The notes: a model not told the origin generated them from the sequence alone. Counted from the first letter of the stretch, positions 46,213 to 57,558 are shown. The stretch is DNA of 64,000 nucleotides from Caldimonas brevitalea (GCF_001017435.1 NZ_CP011371.1:1550001-1614000); one strand, 5' to 3'. Numbers and translations are program-made.

Positions 46213-47943
46213 ATGAACTGGCTGTTCTCACCGCGTCTGCGTCCTTTCATCACGCTGGCTGCCGGTGCGTCGCTGTTGCTGAACCTTGCCCTGGTGGTGC
46301 CGTCGATCTACATGCTCGAGGTGTTCGACCGCGTGTTCACGAGCCGCAGCATCGAGACGCTCGTGATGCTGACGGCTTTGGCCCTGCTCGCGCTGGGGCT
46401 CGGCTTTTGCATGGACCGCGCCCGCGCACTGCTGCTGGCCCGCGCCGGTCGTATCGTCGACGAAACCTTGTCGCCGCAGGCGCTCGCCGCCACGCTGCGC
46501 GACGCTGCCACCGGCCGGCGCAGCGCCGACCGCGCCGCGATGCAAGACATCGCGCGGCTGCGCGGCTTTCTCGCCAGCTCGGCGGTGTTTGCGCTGTTCG
46601 ATGCGCCGTGGCTGCCGATCTACCTGCTGGTGATCTTCGCGCTGCACCCGGCCCTCGGGGCGGCCGCCGTCGTTTCGGCGCTGGTGCTGTTTGCGCTGGG
46701 CCTTTACACCGAACGCCATGTCAGGGCCGACACCGAGCAGGTGGTGGCCCACGGTCGCGCTGCCGGTCAGCAGGTCGAGGCCCTGGCGCGCAACGCCGAA
46801 GTGCTGCTGGGCATGGGCATGCTGCGCAACGCGATCGCCTTGTGGCATGGCAAGCACGAGCAGGCCATGGGGGCACAGCAACGTGTTGGCGATGCATCGG
46901 CGCTGCTGTCGGCACTCGGGCGTTTGCTGCGCCAGCTGGTGCAGGTCGGCATGTTGGGCCTGGGTGCCTGGCTCGTGATCACCAACCGCGCCTCTCCGGG
47001 GATCATGATCGCCTCGACGGTCCTGATCGGCCGGGCGCTGCAGCCGGTCGAGCATTTGATTTCCGGCTGGAAGTCGCTGGTCGAGGTGCGCGGTGCATGG
47101 GGTCGGCTGCAGGCCCAGTGGGTCGATGCGCCCGAGGAGCAGAGCTTGCGGCTGCCGCCGGCGCGCGGTGCGCTGAGCCTGGAGCAGGTCAGCTTTGTCG
47201 TCGACCCCGCCCGCGGGCCGTTGATCAAGCGTGTCAGCCTGTCGGTGGAACCGGGCGAATGCCTGGGGCTGATCGGCCCCAGCGCCTCCGGCAAGACCAC
47301 GCTGGTGCGCTTGATGCTCGGGCTGCGCACGCCGCATGCCGGCAGCGTCCGGCTCGACGGGGCCGACCTGGCCAGCTGGCCGCGCGAGCAGCTGTGCGGA
47401 GCGGTCGGCTATTTGCCGCAAGACGTCGAGCTGTTCGCGGGCACCGTGGCGCGCAACATCGCCCAGCTCGGTGAGGTGGACTCCGAGCGGGTGGTGGCGG
47501 CGGCTCAGCTGGCCGGCGTGCACGAGATGATCTTGCGGCTGCCCAAGGCCTACGAAACCGAACTGGGCGAGGGCGGCTGCGTGTTGTCGGGCGGGCAGCG
47601 CCAGCGTATCGCGTTGGCGCGCGCCGTCTACGGTTCGCCCCGGCTGGTCGTGCTCGACGAACCCAATGCCAACCTTGATAGCGAAGGTGAAGACGCGCTG
47701 GTGGCCGCCATCGACAAACTCAAGCAGGGTGGGGCCGCGGTGGTGCTGGTGTCGCACCGGCCGCCATTGATGCGCCATGCCGACAAGCTGGCCGTGATGC
47801 GCGAAGGCGCCCTCGAGATGTTGGGCCCGCGCGATCAGGTCCTGGCCCGGCTCAGCGGCAACACCGTGCACACGCTGCGCCGTAACGCCGACGCGCCGCC
47901 AGGCATGGCGGGGGGGCGCGATGTGCAGGGAGTGCCGGCATGA
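46213..47943 (+). CDS. Type I secretion ABC transporter (PrtD/AprD-like)
   Basis: 576 residues. Inner-membrane exporter ATPase. Six-helix ABC transmembrane domain at about 10-300, starting FITLAAGASLLLNLALVVPSIYMLEVFDRVFTSRS, the hallmark of the PrtD family; no peptidase C39 domain. Nucleotide-binding domain: Walker A GPSASGKTTLVR near 355, Q-loop VGYLPQDVELF, signature LSGGQRQRIALARA near 458, Walker B LVVLDEPNANLD, H-loop VSHRP. Works with the membrane fusion protein and an outer-membrane TolC-type channel, which is not in the window. Its stop overlaps a 47-codon ORF as ATGA. Confidence 0.95.
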   Translation: MNWLFSPRLRPFITLAAGASLLLNLALVVPSIYMLEVFDRVFTSRSIETLVMLTALALLALGLGFCMDRARALLLARAGRIVDETLSPQALAATLRDAATGRRSADRAAMQDIARLRGFLASSAVFALFDAPWLPIYLLVIFALHPALGAAAVVSALVLFALGLYTERHVRADTEQVVAHGRAAGQQVEALARNAEVLLGMGMLRNAIALWHGKHEQAMGAQQRVGDASALLSALGRLLRQLVQVGMLGLGAWLVITNRASPGIMIASTVLIGRALQPVEHLISGWKSLVEVRGAWGRLQAQWVDAPEEQSLRLPPARGALSLEQVSFVVDPARGPLIKRVSLSVEPGECLGLIGPSASGKTTLVRLMLGLRTPHAGSVRLDGADLASWPREQLCGAVGYLPQDVELFAGTVARNIAQLGEVDSERVVAAAQLAGVHEMILRLPKAYETELGEGGCVLSGGQRQRIALARAVYGSPRLVVLDEPNANLDSEGEDALVAAIDKLKQGGAAVVLVSHRPPLMRHADKLAVMREGALEMLGPRDQVLARLSGNTVHTLRRNADAPPGMAGGRDVQGVPA

Positions 47944-48083
47944 CACATCCGGAGTCCACCTCACCCTTCGCTGGCGAGTGTGAGGACCCCGAGGTGGAGG
48001 GCCGCGTCGTACAGCTTGTGTTCGAACCCGGCCCCCACGACGGTGCTCGCACCGCAGTACGCAGCACGGAGATGACCGAATGA
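47940..48083 (+). CDS. Interlocked 47-residue ORF in secretion operon
   Basis: ATG at 47940 overlaps the ABC gene's TGA (ATGA, 47940-47943) and its own TGA (48081-48083) overlaps the ATG of the membrane fusion gene (ATGA, 48080-48083). The product is acidic, begins MTHPESTSPFAGECEDPEVE, has two-thirds or more of third positions G or C like real genes here, and has no signal or membrane segment. Too short for common length cut-offs. The double overlap argues for translation: at least as a coupling ORF, possibly as a small functional protein. No homologue recognised. Confidence 0.6.
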   Translation: MTHPESTSPFAGECEDPEVEGRVVQLVFEPGPHDGARTAVRSTEMTE

Positions 48084-49429
48084 ACGCATTGGTTCCCACC
48101 GGCCCCGCGGGCCAGGTGGCCCTGTCGTCGCTGTTGGCGCAGGCCCAGCCCGATGCCACCCACACGGCGACCCTGCGCGGCTTGCGGCGCCGCGTCTGGG
48201 TGCCGGTGGCCGTCGTGACGGCTGCGATCGCCGCATGGTGCAGTTGGGCGCCGCTGTCCGGCGCCGTGGTCACCGCAGGGCTGGTGCAGACCGAGTTGGG
48301 CCGCAAGGTGGTGCAGCATCAAGAAGGTGGCATCGTGCGCGAGGTGCTGGTGCGCCAGGGGCAGACGGTGCGCCGGGGCGACCCGCTGGTGGTGGTGGCC
48401 GACGTGCGCAACGACGCCGCCTTCGAGATCCTGCGCAAGCAGCGCGACGGCGAGCAGCTGCGCATCGAGCGCACGCGGGCCGAGCTCGCGCTGCAGGCCA
48501 GCGTGAACTGGCCCACCGGCACCGCCGCACCGGGCGACACCCAGCTGCGCGAGCGGCAGTTGTTCGAGACGCGGCGTCGCGCGCTGCAAGACGAACTGGC
48601 AGCGATGCAGTCGCAACAGCGCGATGCCCAGGCGCGCGTCGTCGCGCTGACGGCGCAGCTCGAAGCCTCGGGCCGCACGGCCGCCCTGGCCCGCGAGGAA
48701 CTCGACATCAACCGCCCGCTGGCCGAAAGCGGCTTCATCCAGAAAACCCGCTTGCTCGCACTCGAGCGCGGCGTGGCCGACTTGTCGAGCCGCGTCGAGG
48801 CCATCCGCGGCGAGATCGCCGAAGCGCGCATGCAGGCGAACGCGATGGGCCACGCGATGGCACAGGCGCGTGGTGTCTACCAGCAGCGCGCCGCCGACGA
48901 ACTCAAGGAAGCCACCGCGCGTGTGCGGGAACTCGACGACCGTTTGCGTGCCTCGCAAGACCAGGTCGAGCGGCAGACGGTGCGGGCGCCGGTCGACGGC
49001 ACGGTGATGGCCTTGCGCGTGAGCGCCAGCGGCACGGCGGTGGGCCCGCGCGAGCCGCTGCTCGAGATCGTGCCGTCGCGGGAGAACCTGGTGGTCGAGT
49101 TGCGCATCGACCCGCACGACATCGAGCATGTGCGCCCGGGCGCCGAAGCCGAAGTGCGACTGTCGGCCTTCGACGCGCGCACCACACCGCTGCTGCCGGC
49201 ACGCGTGATCTCCGTGGCGCCCGACGCGGTCACCGACGCCAACACGCAGAAGTCCTGGTACACGGCGCAGGTCGAGGTCCAGGCCGGCGAGTTGGCGCGC
49301 CATCGCGAACTGCGCCTGCAGGCCGGCATGCCGGCCGAGGTTTTCGTGACCACGCCGCCGCGCAGCCTGCTGGAGTATCTGCTCGAGCCGGTCGGCGTGT
49401 TCGCCCGGCGAGCGCTGCGAGAGCCCTGA
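48080..49429 (+). CDS. Type I secretion membrane fusion protein (HlyD/PrtE-like)
   Basis: 449 residues. Periplasmic adaptor between the ABC transporter and the outer-membrane channel. One membrane anchor at about 35-60, lipoyl-like half (GRKVVQHQEGGIVREVLVRQGQTVRRGDPLVVV), long coiled-coil hairpin at about 110-290, second lipoyl half (VRAPVDGTVMALRVSASGTAVGPREPLLEIVPS) and C-terminal beta-barrel domain (DPHDIEHVRPGAEAEVRLSAF, PAEVFVTTPPRSLLEYLLEPV). Typical PrtE/HlyD length. Starts inside the stop of the 47-codon ORF. Confidence 0.95.
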   Translation: MNALVPTGPAGQVALSSLLAQAQPDATHTATLRGLRRRVWVPVAVVTAAIAAWCSWAPLSGAVVTAGLVQTELGRKVVQHQEGGIVREVLVRQGQTVRRGDPLVVVADVRNDAAFEILRKQRDGEQLRIERTRAELALQASVNWPTGTAAPGDTQLRERQLFETRRRALQDELAAMQSQQRDAQARVVALTAQLEASGRTAALAREELDINRPLAESGFIQKTRLLALERGVADLSSRVEAIRGEIAEARMQANAMGHAMAQARGVYQQRAADELKEATARVRELDDRLRASQDQVERQTVRAPVDGTVMALRVSASGTAVGPREPLLEIVPSRENLVVELRIDPHDIEHVRPGAEAEVRLSAFDARTTPLLPARVISVAPDAVTDANTQKSWYTAQVEVQAGELARHRELRLQAGMPAEVFVTTPPRSLLEYLLEPVGVFARRALREP

Positions 49430-49600
49430 CCCCGGGCCCGTGGCGCCACACCCCATTGCCTCCCGCAGGGCGGCCGCACCCGCAAGGTCGGTGCACCCCG
49501 AGGGATGCGATTGTTCCGGAAGGCAGGCCGGCTGGAGAGGCGGCGCTGCAGCAAAACCGGATCTGTTTCGTTCTACATCATTTCAACTCAGGAGGTTCCC

Positions 49601-50914
49601 ATGACGATCATCAACGGTACCAGCGCGAGCGAAGCGCTGAACGACACCAGCGCCGACCCTTTGTCGACGCTGAATGCCAACTGGTCGTTGGGCGAAGACA
49701 CCATGACCGGCGGCGCTGCCGACGACACCTACCACGTCAACTCGTTCGGCGACCGGGCCATCGAAGGCTCCGACGGCGGGCAGGACACCGTGGTGTCGCG
49801 CAGCACCAGCCACACGCTGGCGCGCAACATCGAGAACCTCACGCTCGACAACACCCCGACCCTGCAGGTGCGCCTGCCTGACGGCGGCTACGACATGAGG
49901 GCGTCGGCGGTGAACGGCGCCGGCAATGAACTCGACAACGTCATCAAGGGCAATGACCGCAACAACAACCTGTCCGGCCGCGACGGCAACGACAAGCTGT
50001 TCGGTCGCTTCGGCGATGACGTGCTGAACGGCGGCAACGGCAGCGACATGCTCGATGGCGGCGAAGGCAACGACGTCCTGCTGGGAGGCAGCGGCAACGA
50101 CTTCCTGCACGGCGACTGGGGTGACGACTCGCTGCAAGGCGGCGCCGGCGACGACCTGCTCGACGGCGCTGGCGGCGTCGACACGATGGTCGGCGGCACC
50201 GGCAACGACCGTTACGTGGTCGAGCGGGCCGGAGACAAGGTGGTCGAGAGCCTCGCCACCGGCGGCCACGACCATGTGCTGGCCTCGTTCACCTACACCC
50301 TGACGGCGAATGTCGAAGACCTGACGCTGCACGAGGTGGCGGGCGGCATCAATGGCCACGGCAATGCGGGCGGCAACACCCTGGTCGGCAATGCCGGCGA
50401 CAACCAGCTGTTCGGCCATGGTGGCAACGACGTGCTGGACGGCGGCTTCGGTCGCGACCTGCTGGACGGTGGCACGGGCAACGACCATCTGAAGGGCGGC
50501 CCCGGCGGCGACACGCTGACGGGCGGCACCGGCGCCGACCGCTTCGAATTCCGCGCAGCCGGCGACAACCAGGCGGCCACCATCACCGACTTCTCGCATG
50601 CAGACGACACCATCGTCCTGAACCAACTGCTCGACTGGGGCCTGGCCGGTGCGGTGGACGGCGGGCTGCAGGGCTTGAAGTTCGTCGACGGCAACGCTGC
50701 CGGCCACGCGCTGTCGGCGCCCTGGTTCTTCAAGGGCTCGGGGTACACGGGCGGGCAGGCCGACAACTTCTGCGGCATCTATGTCAACACGACGGATGGC
50801 CAGATTTGGTACAACCCGACGACCGCCGACGGTGGTGATTCGCTGCTGATCGGTCGCGTGTCCACCGATGCCGCCCGGGGGCTGGACTCGACCGATTTCG
50901 TGTTCGGTACCTGA
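49601..50914 (+). CDS. RTX calcium-binding protein, likely T1SS substrate
   Basis: 437 residues from ATG 49601 with an excellent site AGGAGGT. No N-terminal signal, as expected for type I export. Repeats of the GGxGxDxLx type occur in two blocks, about 125-215 and 265-325 (LFGRFGDDVLNGGNGSDML, GGAGDDLLDGAGG, LDGGTGNDHLKGGPGGDTL), each expected to bind calcium as a parallel beta-roll. Between them are beta segments with NVEDLTLHEVAGGINGHGNAGGNTLVGN. The end (LDSTDFVFGT) is a typical uncleaved export signal. No protease, lipase or other catalytic domain is visible, so it may be structural, adhesive or a surface-layer-like protein. Confidence 0.92.
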   Translation: MTIINGTSASEALNDTSADPLSTLNANWSLGEDTMTGGAADDTYHVNSFGDRAIEGSDGGQDTVVSRSTSHTLARNIENLTLDNTPTLQVRLPDGGYDMRASAVNGAGNELDNVIKGNDRNNNLSGRDGNDKLFGRFGDDVLNGGNGSDMLDGGEGNDVLLGGSGNDFLHGDWGDDSLQGGAGDDLLDGAGGVDTMVGGTGNDRYVVERAGDKVVESLATGGHDHVLASFTYTLTANVEDLTLHEVAGGINGHGNAGGNTLVGNAGDNQLFGHGGNDVLDGGFGRDLLDGGTGNDHLKGGPGGDTLTGGTGADRFEFRAAGDNQAATITDFSHADDTIVLNQLLDWGLAGAVDGGLQGLKFVDGNAAGHALSAPWFFKGSGYTGGQADNFCGIYVNTTDGQIWYNPTTADGGDSLLIGRVSTDAARGLDSTDFVFGT

Positions 50915-50928
50915 GTCGACGCATGACG

Positions 50929-50951
50929 GACGGTGTGCCCCGCACACCGTC
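50929..50951 (+). terminator. Hairpin after the RTX gene
   Basis: Perfect 10-bp stem GACGGTGTGC / GCACACCGTC with loop CCC, 14 bp behind the RTX stop; no immediate T run. Two exact tandem copies of TTTCTACACGG follow at 50960-50981. Confidence 0.55.
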
Positions 50952-51023
50952 TCCCAGTCTTTCTACACGGTTTCTACACGGCCTGCCCCACGCCCGCGTC
51001 CCCGCGGTGCGGGGGCTGCCCGG

Positions 51024-51050
51024 CAAGGGCGTCGACACACGCCCTTGTTT
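51024..51050 (+). terminator. Intrinsic terminator of type I secretion operon
   Basis: Perfect 9-bp stem CAAGGGCGT / ACGCCCTTG (51024-51032, 51039-51047) with loop CGACAC, followed by TTTGT. The rest of 50952-51286 shows no gene. Confidence 0.75.
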
Positions 51051-51286
51051 GTCCTGTTCGCGGCGCCCGCCGCGACGGCCCCGCCACCGGTCCTCGTCGG
51101 GCCGCACCGGCAAGGACCGTTTTTTGCCTCGCTGAAGACAACACACCTGTGCCGCGACATGCGGCTGGCCCACGCACGGTCCGAGCGCCGCCGCTGAGCG
51201 CCAGCACCGCGGTCGGGCGCCCGCCGGCGTTGCCCGGGCCGTGGCGCAGCGGCAACTTCCTGTCACATTGGGAAAGGAACTCCTGC

Positions 51287-52447
51287 ATGCGAGGTGAAAC
51301 GTTATTCGATTGGTTTTCGACGACCACGCTGCTCGGGCTGTCGCTGAGCAACTGGTTGCTGGTGATCGCCGCCAGCGTGGGCAGCTATCTGGTGATGACG
51401 CTGGGCCTGCGCTTCGCGCTCAGCCGGGCCCGCCGGATCGCGGAGCGCCGCCGCGGCCAGGGCCTCGACGACGCGGTGGTCGAGTTGCTGGAAGGCACCA
51501 ACCGCTGGCTGATCCTGCTGGCCGCGGTGCTGATCGGCGTCAGTCTGCTCGATCTGCCCGAGCGCTGGGCCGCGCGGGTCGGCCAGCTGTGGTTCATCGC
51601 CGTGGCCCTGCAGTTCGCCTTGTGGGGCAGCCGTGCCATCGGCGTGCTGCTGCGGCGCTACGAAGCACGTCATTCGTCCTCGGCGATGACGCAGGTGAGC
51701 GCGTCGGCCACCTTGATGTCGTGGGGCCTGCGCACGGTGCTGTGGGCGGTCGTGCTGCTGGCCATGCTGTCCAACCTCGGTGTCAACATCACCGCCTTTG
51801 TCGCCAGCCTCGGCGTCGGCGGCATTGCCGTCGCGCTGGCCGTGCAGAACATCCTCGGTGATCTGTTCGCGTCGCTGTCGATCGCCGTCGACAAGCCGTT
51901 CGAGGTGGGCGACTTCGTGGTGGTCAACGGCAGCTCGGGCACGGTGGAGCACGTGGGCCTGAAGAGCACGCGCATCCGCAGCCTGAGCGGCGAACAGATC
52001 ATCATGTCGAACACCGACCTGCTCAAGCAGACCATCAGCAACTACAAGCGTCTGAGCGAGCGGCGCATCGTCTTCAAGTTCGGCGTCACCTACGACACCG
52101 CGCCTGAGCAGGCCGAGCAGATCCCCCAGATCGTGCAGCGCATCGTTGCGTCGTCCGACAAGCTGCGCTTCGACCGTGCCCACCTGCAGTCTTTCGGCGA
52201 AAGCTCGCTCGACTATGAAGTGGTCTACATCGTGCTCGACCCGAGCTACAACCTCTACATGGATCTGCAGCAGATGATCAACCTGGAGTTGATGCGAGAA
52301 CTGAAGAAGATCGGCGTCGACTTTGCGTTCCCGACGCGCACGGTGATCGTCTCGAACGCGGTGCAAAACGCGGCGTCCGGCGTGCCGGCCGCTGCGCCGG
52401 CGCCTGCCTCGGCGCTCACACGCCAGGGGGCCGCGCGGGTCGTCTGA
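51287..52447 (+). CDS. Mechanosensitive channel, MscS family
   Basis: 386 residues from ATG 51287 behind AAGGA. Hydrophobic segments at about 14-38, 60-80, 92-110, 130-150 and the pore helix near 155-180 (VNITAFVASLGVGGIAVALAVQNILGDLFASL), the Ala/Gly-packed TM3 of MscS. Beta domain follows (KPFEVGDFVVVNGSSGTVEHVGLKSTRIRSLSGEQIIMSNTDLL). Two additional N-terminal helices make it longer than E. coli MscS. It should open on hypo-osmotic stress. The C-terminus is an Ala/Pro-rich tail. Confidence 0.94.
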   Translation: MRGETLFDWFSTTTLLGLSLSNWLLVIAASVGSYLVMTLGLRFALSRARRIAERRRGQGLDDAVVELLEGTNRWLILLAAVLIGVSLLDLPERWAARVGQLWFIAVALQFALWGSRAIGVLLRRYEARHSSSAMTQVSASATLMSWGLRTVLWAVVLLAMLSNLGVNITAFVASLGVGGIAVALAVQNILGDLFASLSIAVDKPFEVGDFVVVNGSSGTVEHVGLKSTRIRSLSGEQIIMSNTDLLKQTISNYKRLSERRIVFKFGVTYDTAPEQAEQIPQIVQRIVASSDKLRFDRAHLQSFGESSLDYEVVYIVLDPSYNLYMDLQQMINLELMRELKKIGVDFAFPTRTVIVSNAVQNAASGVPAAAPAPASALTRQGAARVV

Positions 52448-52495
52448 GCGGCCGCAACCGGGGGGGACCGGGCCACAGCGGCGGGCCGGCCCGCC

Positions 52496-52696
52496 TCAGG
52501 CGTCCCCTACCGTCACGGTCACCCTGCCGGTGCCGTCGCACTCGGGGCAGGACTGGCCGTTTTCGCTGCGCCCGCTGCCCTTGCAACGCCGGCAGGTGTT
52601 TTCGGCGGTCTGGGAGGCGTGCGGTGAGGTTTCGTCGCCAGGGCGCGGCTGGTCCTGGGTCGAGGGCTTGGGAGCGTCGGGAGATCCGGTGTTCAT
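52496..52696 (-). CDS. Small DnaJ-type zinc-ribbon protein
   Basis: 66 residues from ATG 52696. Polar, Pro-rich N-terminal half and a C-terminal CRRCKGSGRSENGQSCPECDG stretch, i.e. two CxxCxGxG motifs as in the DnaJ cysteine-rich domain, expected to bind one zinc. Similar tiny proteins are common in Burkholderiales; function unknown. Divergent from the VOC gene. Confidence 0.75.
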   Translation of the reverse strand: MNTGSPDAPKPSTQDQPRPGDETSPHASQTAENTCRRCKGSGRSENGQSCPECDGTGRVTVTVGDA

Positions 52697-52742
52697 GGCG
52701 CTGGTCGAGCAATGGCCGTTCCCGCCGCGTAGGAGGTGAACC

Positions 52743-53108
52743 ATGGTGGAGACCTACGGACTGACCCATGTCGGGCTCGCGGTGCGCGACCCGCAACGCT
52801 CGATCGCCTTCTACACGGCGGTGTTCGGCGTACACGAGTACTTCCGTGACGAGCAGCAGATCCAGGCGCTCGGCCCCGGGCCCCATGACGTGCTCGCCTT
52901 CGAGCGCAACCCGGCGCAAGCGGGCCGGCCGGGCGGCATCTCCCACTTCGGCTTTCGGCTGAAGCGCCCCGAGGACCTCGACCTCGCGGTGGCCGACGTG
53001 CTGCACGCGGGCGGGGCGTTGATCCGGCGCGGCGAGTTCTGTCCCGGTTGCCCCTACGCCTACGTCCAGGACCCGGACGGCCACGAGATCGAGATCTGGT
53101 TCGAGTGA
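52743..53108 (+). CDS. VOC-superfamily (glyoxalase/dioxygenase fold) protein
   Basis: 121 residues from ATG 52743 behind AGGAGGTG. Two beta-alpha-beta-beta-beta units: YGLTHVGLAVRDPQRSIAFYTAVFG and SHFGFRLKRPEDLDLAVADV, ending YVQDPDGHEIEIWFE. Metal ligands of glyoxalase-type proteins (His near residue 8, His near 77, Glu at the end) are all present, so an active metalloenzyme is likely. Substrate unknown. Confidence 0.88.
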   Translation: MVETYGLTHVGLAVRDPQRSIAFYTAVFGVHEYFRDEQQIQALGPGPHDVLAFERNPAQAGRPGGISHFGFRLKRPEDLDLAVADVLHAGGALIRRGEFCPGCPYAYVQDPDGHEIEIWFE

Positions 53109-53163
53109 GGCACGCGGGGCCTTGCGCGCCGCCCTCCGTCTTGCGCGCAGGCCCTGTCGCCTG

Positions 53164-54789
53164 TTATGCGTCCGGTGTCCACACCTCGCAGTGGTGATCC
53201 TCGGCGAAGTCGGTGGTCAGTGTGGTCCCCGCCGGCGCGAGCCGGAAGAACACGTCGCGGTCGTCATAGGCCGGCCAGTTCGGCGTCTGCGTACCGTTCG
53301 GTGACCCGGTGCGAGCGAAGTGTGTCCACTGTGTCGCCATGCTCGCCGCCAGTTGCTGCCGGGACGTGTCCAGTGCCGCATCGTTCGCGTTGAACAGAAA
53401 CTGGATCTCGGCGGCATGGTAGGCCAGGTAGGGGAAGCTCACCGGCGGCTGCAGGAATTGCGGCGCCTCGCGGTCGTCGAATTCATAGGCATACACCGGC
53501 ACGTGGGACGACAAGCTGCGCGCCAGCGCCCGCCCCGGGCAGGCAAAGCGCAGGTCGGTGTTCATGGCGCTCAACGCCAGGCTGGGGCTGCCGCCGTAGG
53601 CACTGCTCGGGTACAGCGACAGCGCTTGTTCCGCCGTCACGCCGGTGCCGGTCACCGCCAGCGCCGCCGCCGCCGGATAGCCGGCCTCGGTGAGCGGGGC
53701 ACCGGTGTTGATCTCGGTGATCCCGACGAACACCGTGTGCTCGTCGTGATTGGAGCCGAGCAGCACCGGAACCTTGTTGAAGGTCCCGGCCGGCACCAGC
53801 TGGCGGGGGCTGCCCGGCAGCAAGGCGCCGTCGACGTTGGGGGCGAAGCGGTCGGGCTGTTTGTCGACGATGGTGTCGGGGCTCAACGCGCGCAGACAGG
53901 CGTCGACCTCGGGGCCTTCCGGGCAGCCGAGCGCCGCTGCCGTTTGTACACCCGCCGCTTGCGCCTGCGCTGCGGTCGGCGGGTTGGCAAAGCCGCCGCT
54001 TTGCACGATGGCCTTGTCGAACAGGCCGGCTGCCAGCGGCGACACCAGCTGCGCCTGGACGCTGTAGGCGCCGGCCGACTGGCCGGACACCGTGACGTTG
54101 CGCGCGTCACCGCCGAAGGCCGCGATGTTGTCGCGCACCCATTTGAGCGCCAGTTGCTGATCCATCAGCCCATAGTTGCCCGAGCGGCCGCTGCTGTCGT
54201 TCAAGGCCGGGTGGGCGAGAAAGCCGAGCACGCCGAGCCGGTAGTTGAGCGTGACCACGATCACGTCGCGTTCCACCAGACGGGTCGGCGCGTAGTTGTT
54301 GCTGCGGCCCAGGTAGTAGGAGCCGCCGTGAATCCACACTATCACCGGATGGGGGCCGGACCGCTTGGGCGCGTAGACGTTCAGGTAGAGGCAGTCTTCC
54401 TGGCCGCCTGGATAGCCGTAGCGCAGCGGTGCGGTGTCGGGTTGCGGGCAATGAGGCCCGAAGCGGCTGGCGTCGCGCACGCCGTCCCATGGCGTCGGCG
54501 GCTGCGGCGGCTTCCAGCGCAGCGCACCTTGGGGCGGCGCAGCATAGGGAATGCCCAGCCAGGCCCGCTGGCCATGTTGTTCGACACCCTGCAGGCGGCC
54601 TTTGTCGATGCTCACCTGCAGCGGGCTTTCGGTGCTGCTGGCCTCGTCGTCGTCACCGCCGCCGCAGCCGGCCAGGGCGCCGCCCAGCATCATGGCGGTG
54701 GCCCATGCGAGGGCAGGTCGGCCGGGCTGCCGATGAAGTCGTTGTCCAGCCGCTTGCGTCGGCACGACCGCGTGGGAAAAGTCGCTCAT
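53164..54789 (-). CDS. Type-B carboxylesterase lipoprotein
   Basis: 541 residues. Alpha/beta hydrolase of the carboxylesterase/para-nitrobenzyl esterase family. The N-terminus has an uncommonly long n-region, then ATAMMLGGALAGC with lipobox LAGC near residue 42, so it is a predicted lipoprotein, followed by a GGGDDDEASS linker. EDCLYLNVYAPK, oxyanion hole WIHGGSYYLG, nucleophile in VSGQSAGAYS, acidic residue in GSNHDEHTVF, His in YHAAEIQFLF. Expected to hydrolyse carboxylic esters at the cell surface or periplasm. Confidence 0.93.
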   Translation of the reverse strand: MSDFSHAVVPTQAAGQRLHRQPGRPALAWATAMMLGGALAGCGGGDDDEASSTESPLQVSIDKGRLQGVEQHGQRAWLGIPYAAPPQGALRWKPPQPPTPWDGVRDASRFGPHCPQPDTAPLRYGYPGGQEDCLYLNVYAPKRSGPHPVIVWIHGGSYYLGRSNNYAPTRLVERDVIVVTLNYRLGVLGFLAHPALNDSSGRSGNYGLMDQQLALKWVRDNIAAFGGDARNVTVSGQSAGAYSVQAQLVSPLAAGLFDKAIVQSGGFANPPTAAQAQAAGVQTAAALGCPEGPEVDACLRALSPDTIVDKQPDRFAPNVDGALLPGSPRQLVPAGTFNKVPVLLGSNHDEHTVFVGITEINTGAPLTEAGYPAAAALAVTGTGVTAEQALSLYPSSAYGGSPSLALSAMNTDLRFACPGRALARSLSSHVPVYAYEFDDREAPQFLQPPVSFPYLAYHAAEIQFLFNANDAALDTSRQQLAASMATQWTHFARTGSPNGTQTPNWPAYDDRDVFFRLAPAGTTLTTDFAEDHHCEVWTPDA

Positions 54790-54961
54790 GATTGTCTCCC
54801 GTCCAGTGCCCGCACCGGGATCGGCCGGGCGGCCGCCACACGGCCCTGGCCGCTAGAGACAGGGGCCCTGTGTGCGGCTCGGACCAGTATCGAAGTCGGG
54901 CTTCCGACCCTGATGTCACCGAGGCGCTTGACTGGGAGACCGACATGGCAGGCCGGCCGTG

Positions 54962-56995
<2,034 letters not shown>

Positions 56996-57103
56996 GGGGC
57001 GCCTCGGCTGTCGCTGCGGTGCCCCATGCTAGGCACAAAGCGCCGGCAGATCCAGCGGGCGCCGGCCCCCCGGTTCATCACGCTGAGCGGCCGAGGCCCC
57101 CCC

Positions 57104-57490
57104 TCACAGACGGCCCTGCGCCGCCAGCCACTGCAACTCGTCGTCCCGATAGAGGCGGGAGCGGGTCAAGAAGCGCAGGCCATGCGGCCCTTCGAGCGAG
57201 AACATGCCGCCGCGGCCGGGCACCACGTCGATGATGAGCTGGGTGTGCTGCCAATACTCGTATTGCGACTGGCTGATGTAGAAGGGCGCGCCTCCCAGGT
57301 GGCCCAGCAGCCGGTCCTGGTCGCCCAGCTGGAACTCGCCCGCCGGGAAGCACATCGGCGCGCTGCCGTCGCAACAGCCACCGGACTGGTGGAACATCAG
57401 CGGCCCGTGCTGCTGCCTGAGCCGCTCGATGAGTGCGAGGGCGGCCGGGGTGGCGGTCACTTGCGGCACATCCTGTGGGGCGGTCGACAT
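57104..57490 (-). CDS. DUF779 protein
   Basis: 128 residues from ATG 57490. Family signature LMFHQSGGCCDGSAPMCFPAGEF, then LGGAPFYISQSQYEYWQHTQLIIDVVPGRGGMFSLEGPHGLRFLTRSR. The Cys-Cys pair and third Cys suggest metal or thiol chemistry. In many proteobacteria this gene follows an exaC/acoD-type aldehyde dehydrogenase; here it lies 68 bp behind it, probably in the same sigma-54 transcript. Molecular role not established. Confidence 0.9.
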   Translation of the reverse strand: MSTAPQDVPQVTATPAALALIERLRQQHGPLMFHQSGGCCDGSAPMCFPAGEFQLGDQDRLLGHLGGAPFYISQSQYEYWQHTQLIIDVVPGRGGMFSLEGPHGLRFLTRSRLYRDDELQWLAAQGRL

Positions 57491-57558
57491 GGGGGTGCTC
57501 CGGAAGTTGGGGCGGGGCGAGCGGGTCGCCGCCCGACCCGCCCATGTCAGCGTCAGCG

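Noticed and set aside
50000..50560. Short GGCGGC-rich periodic repeats.
   Set aside because: Explained by the RTX nonapeptide repeats of the secreted protein.
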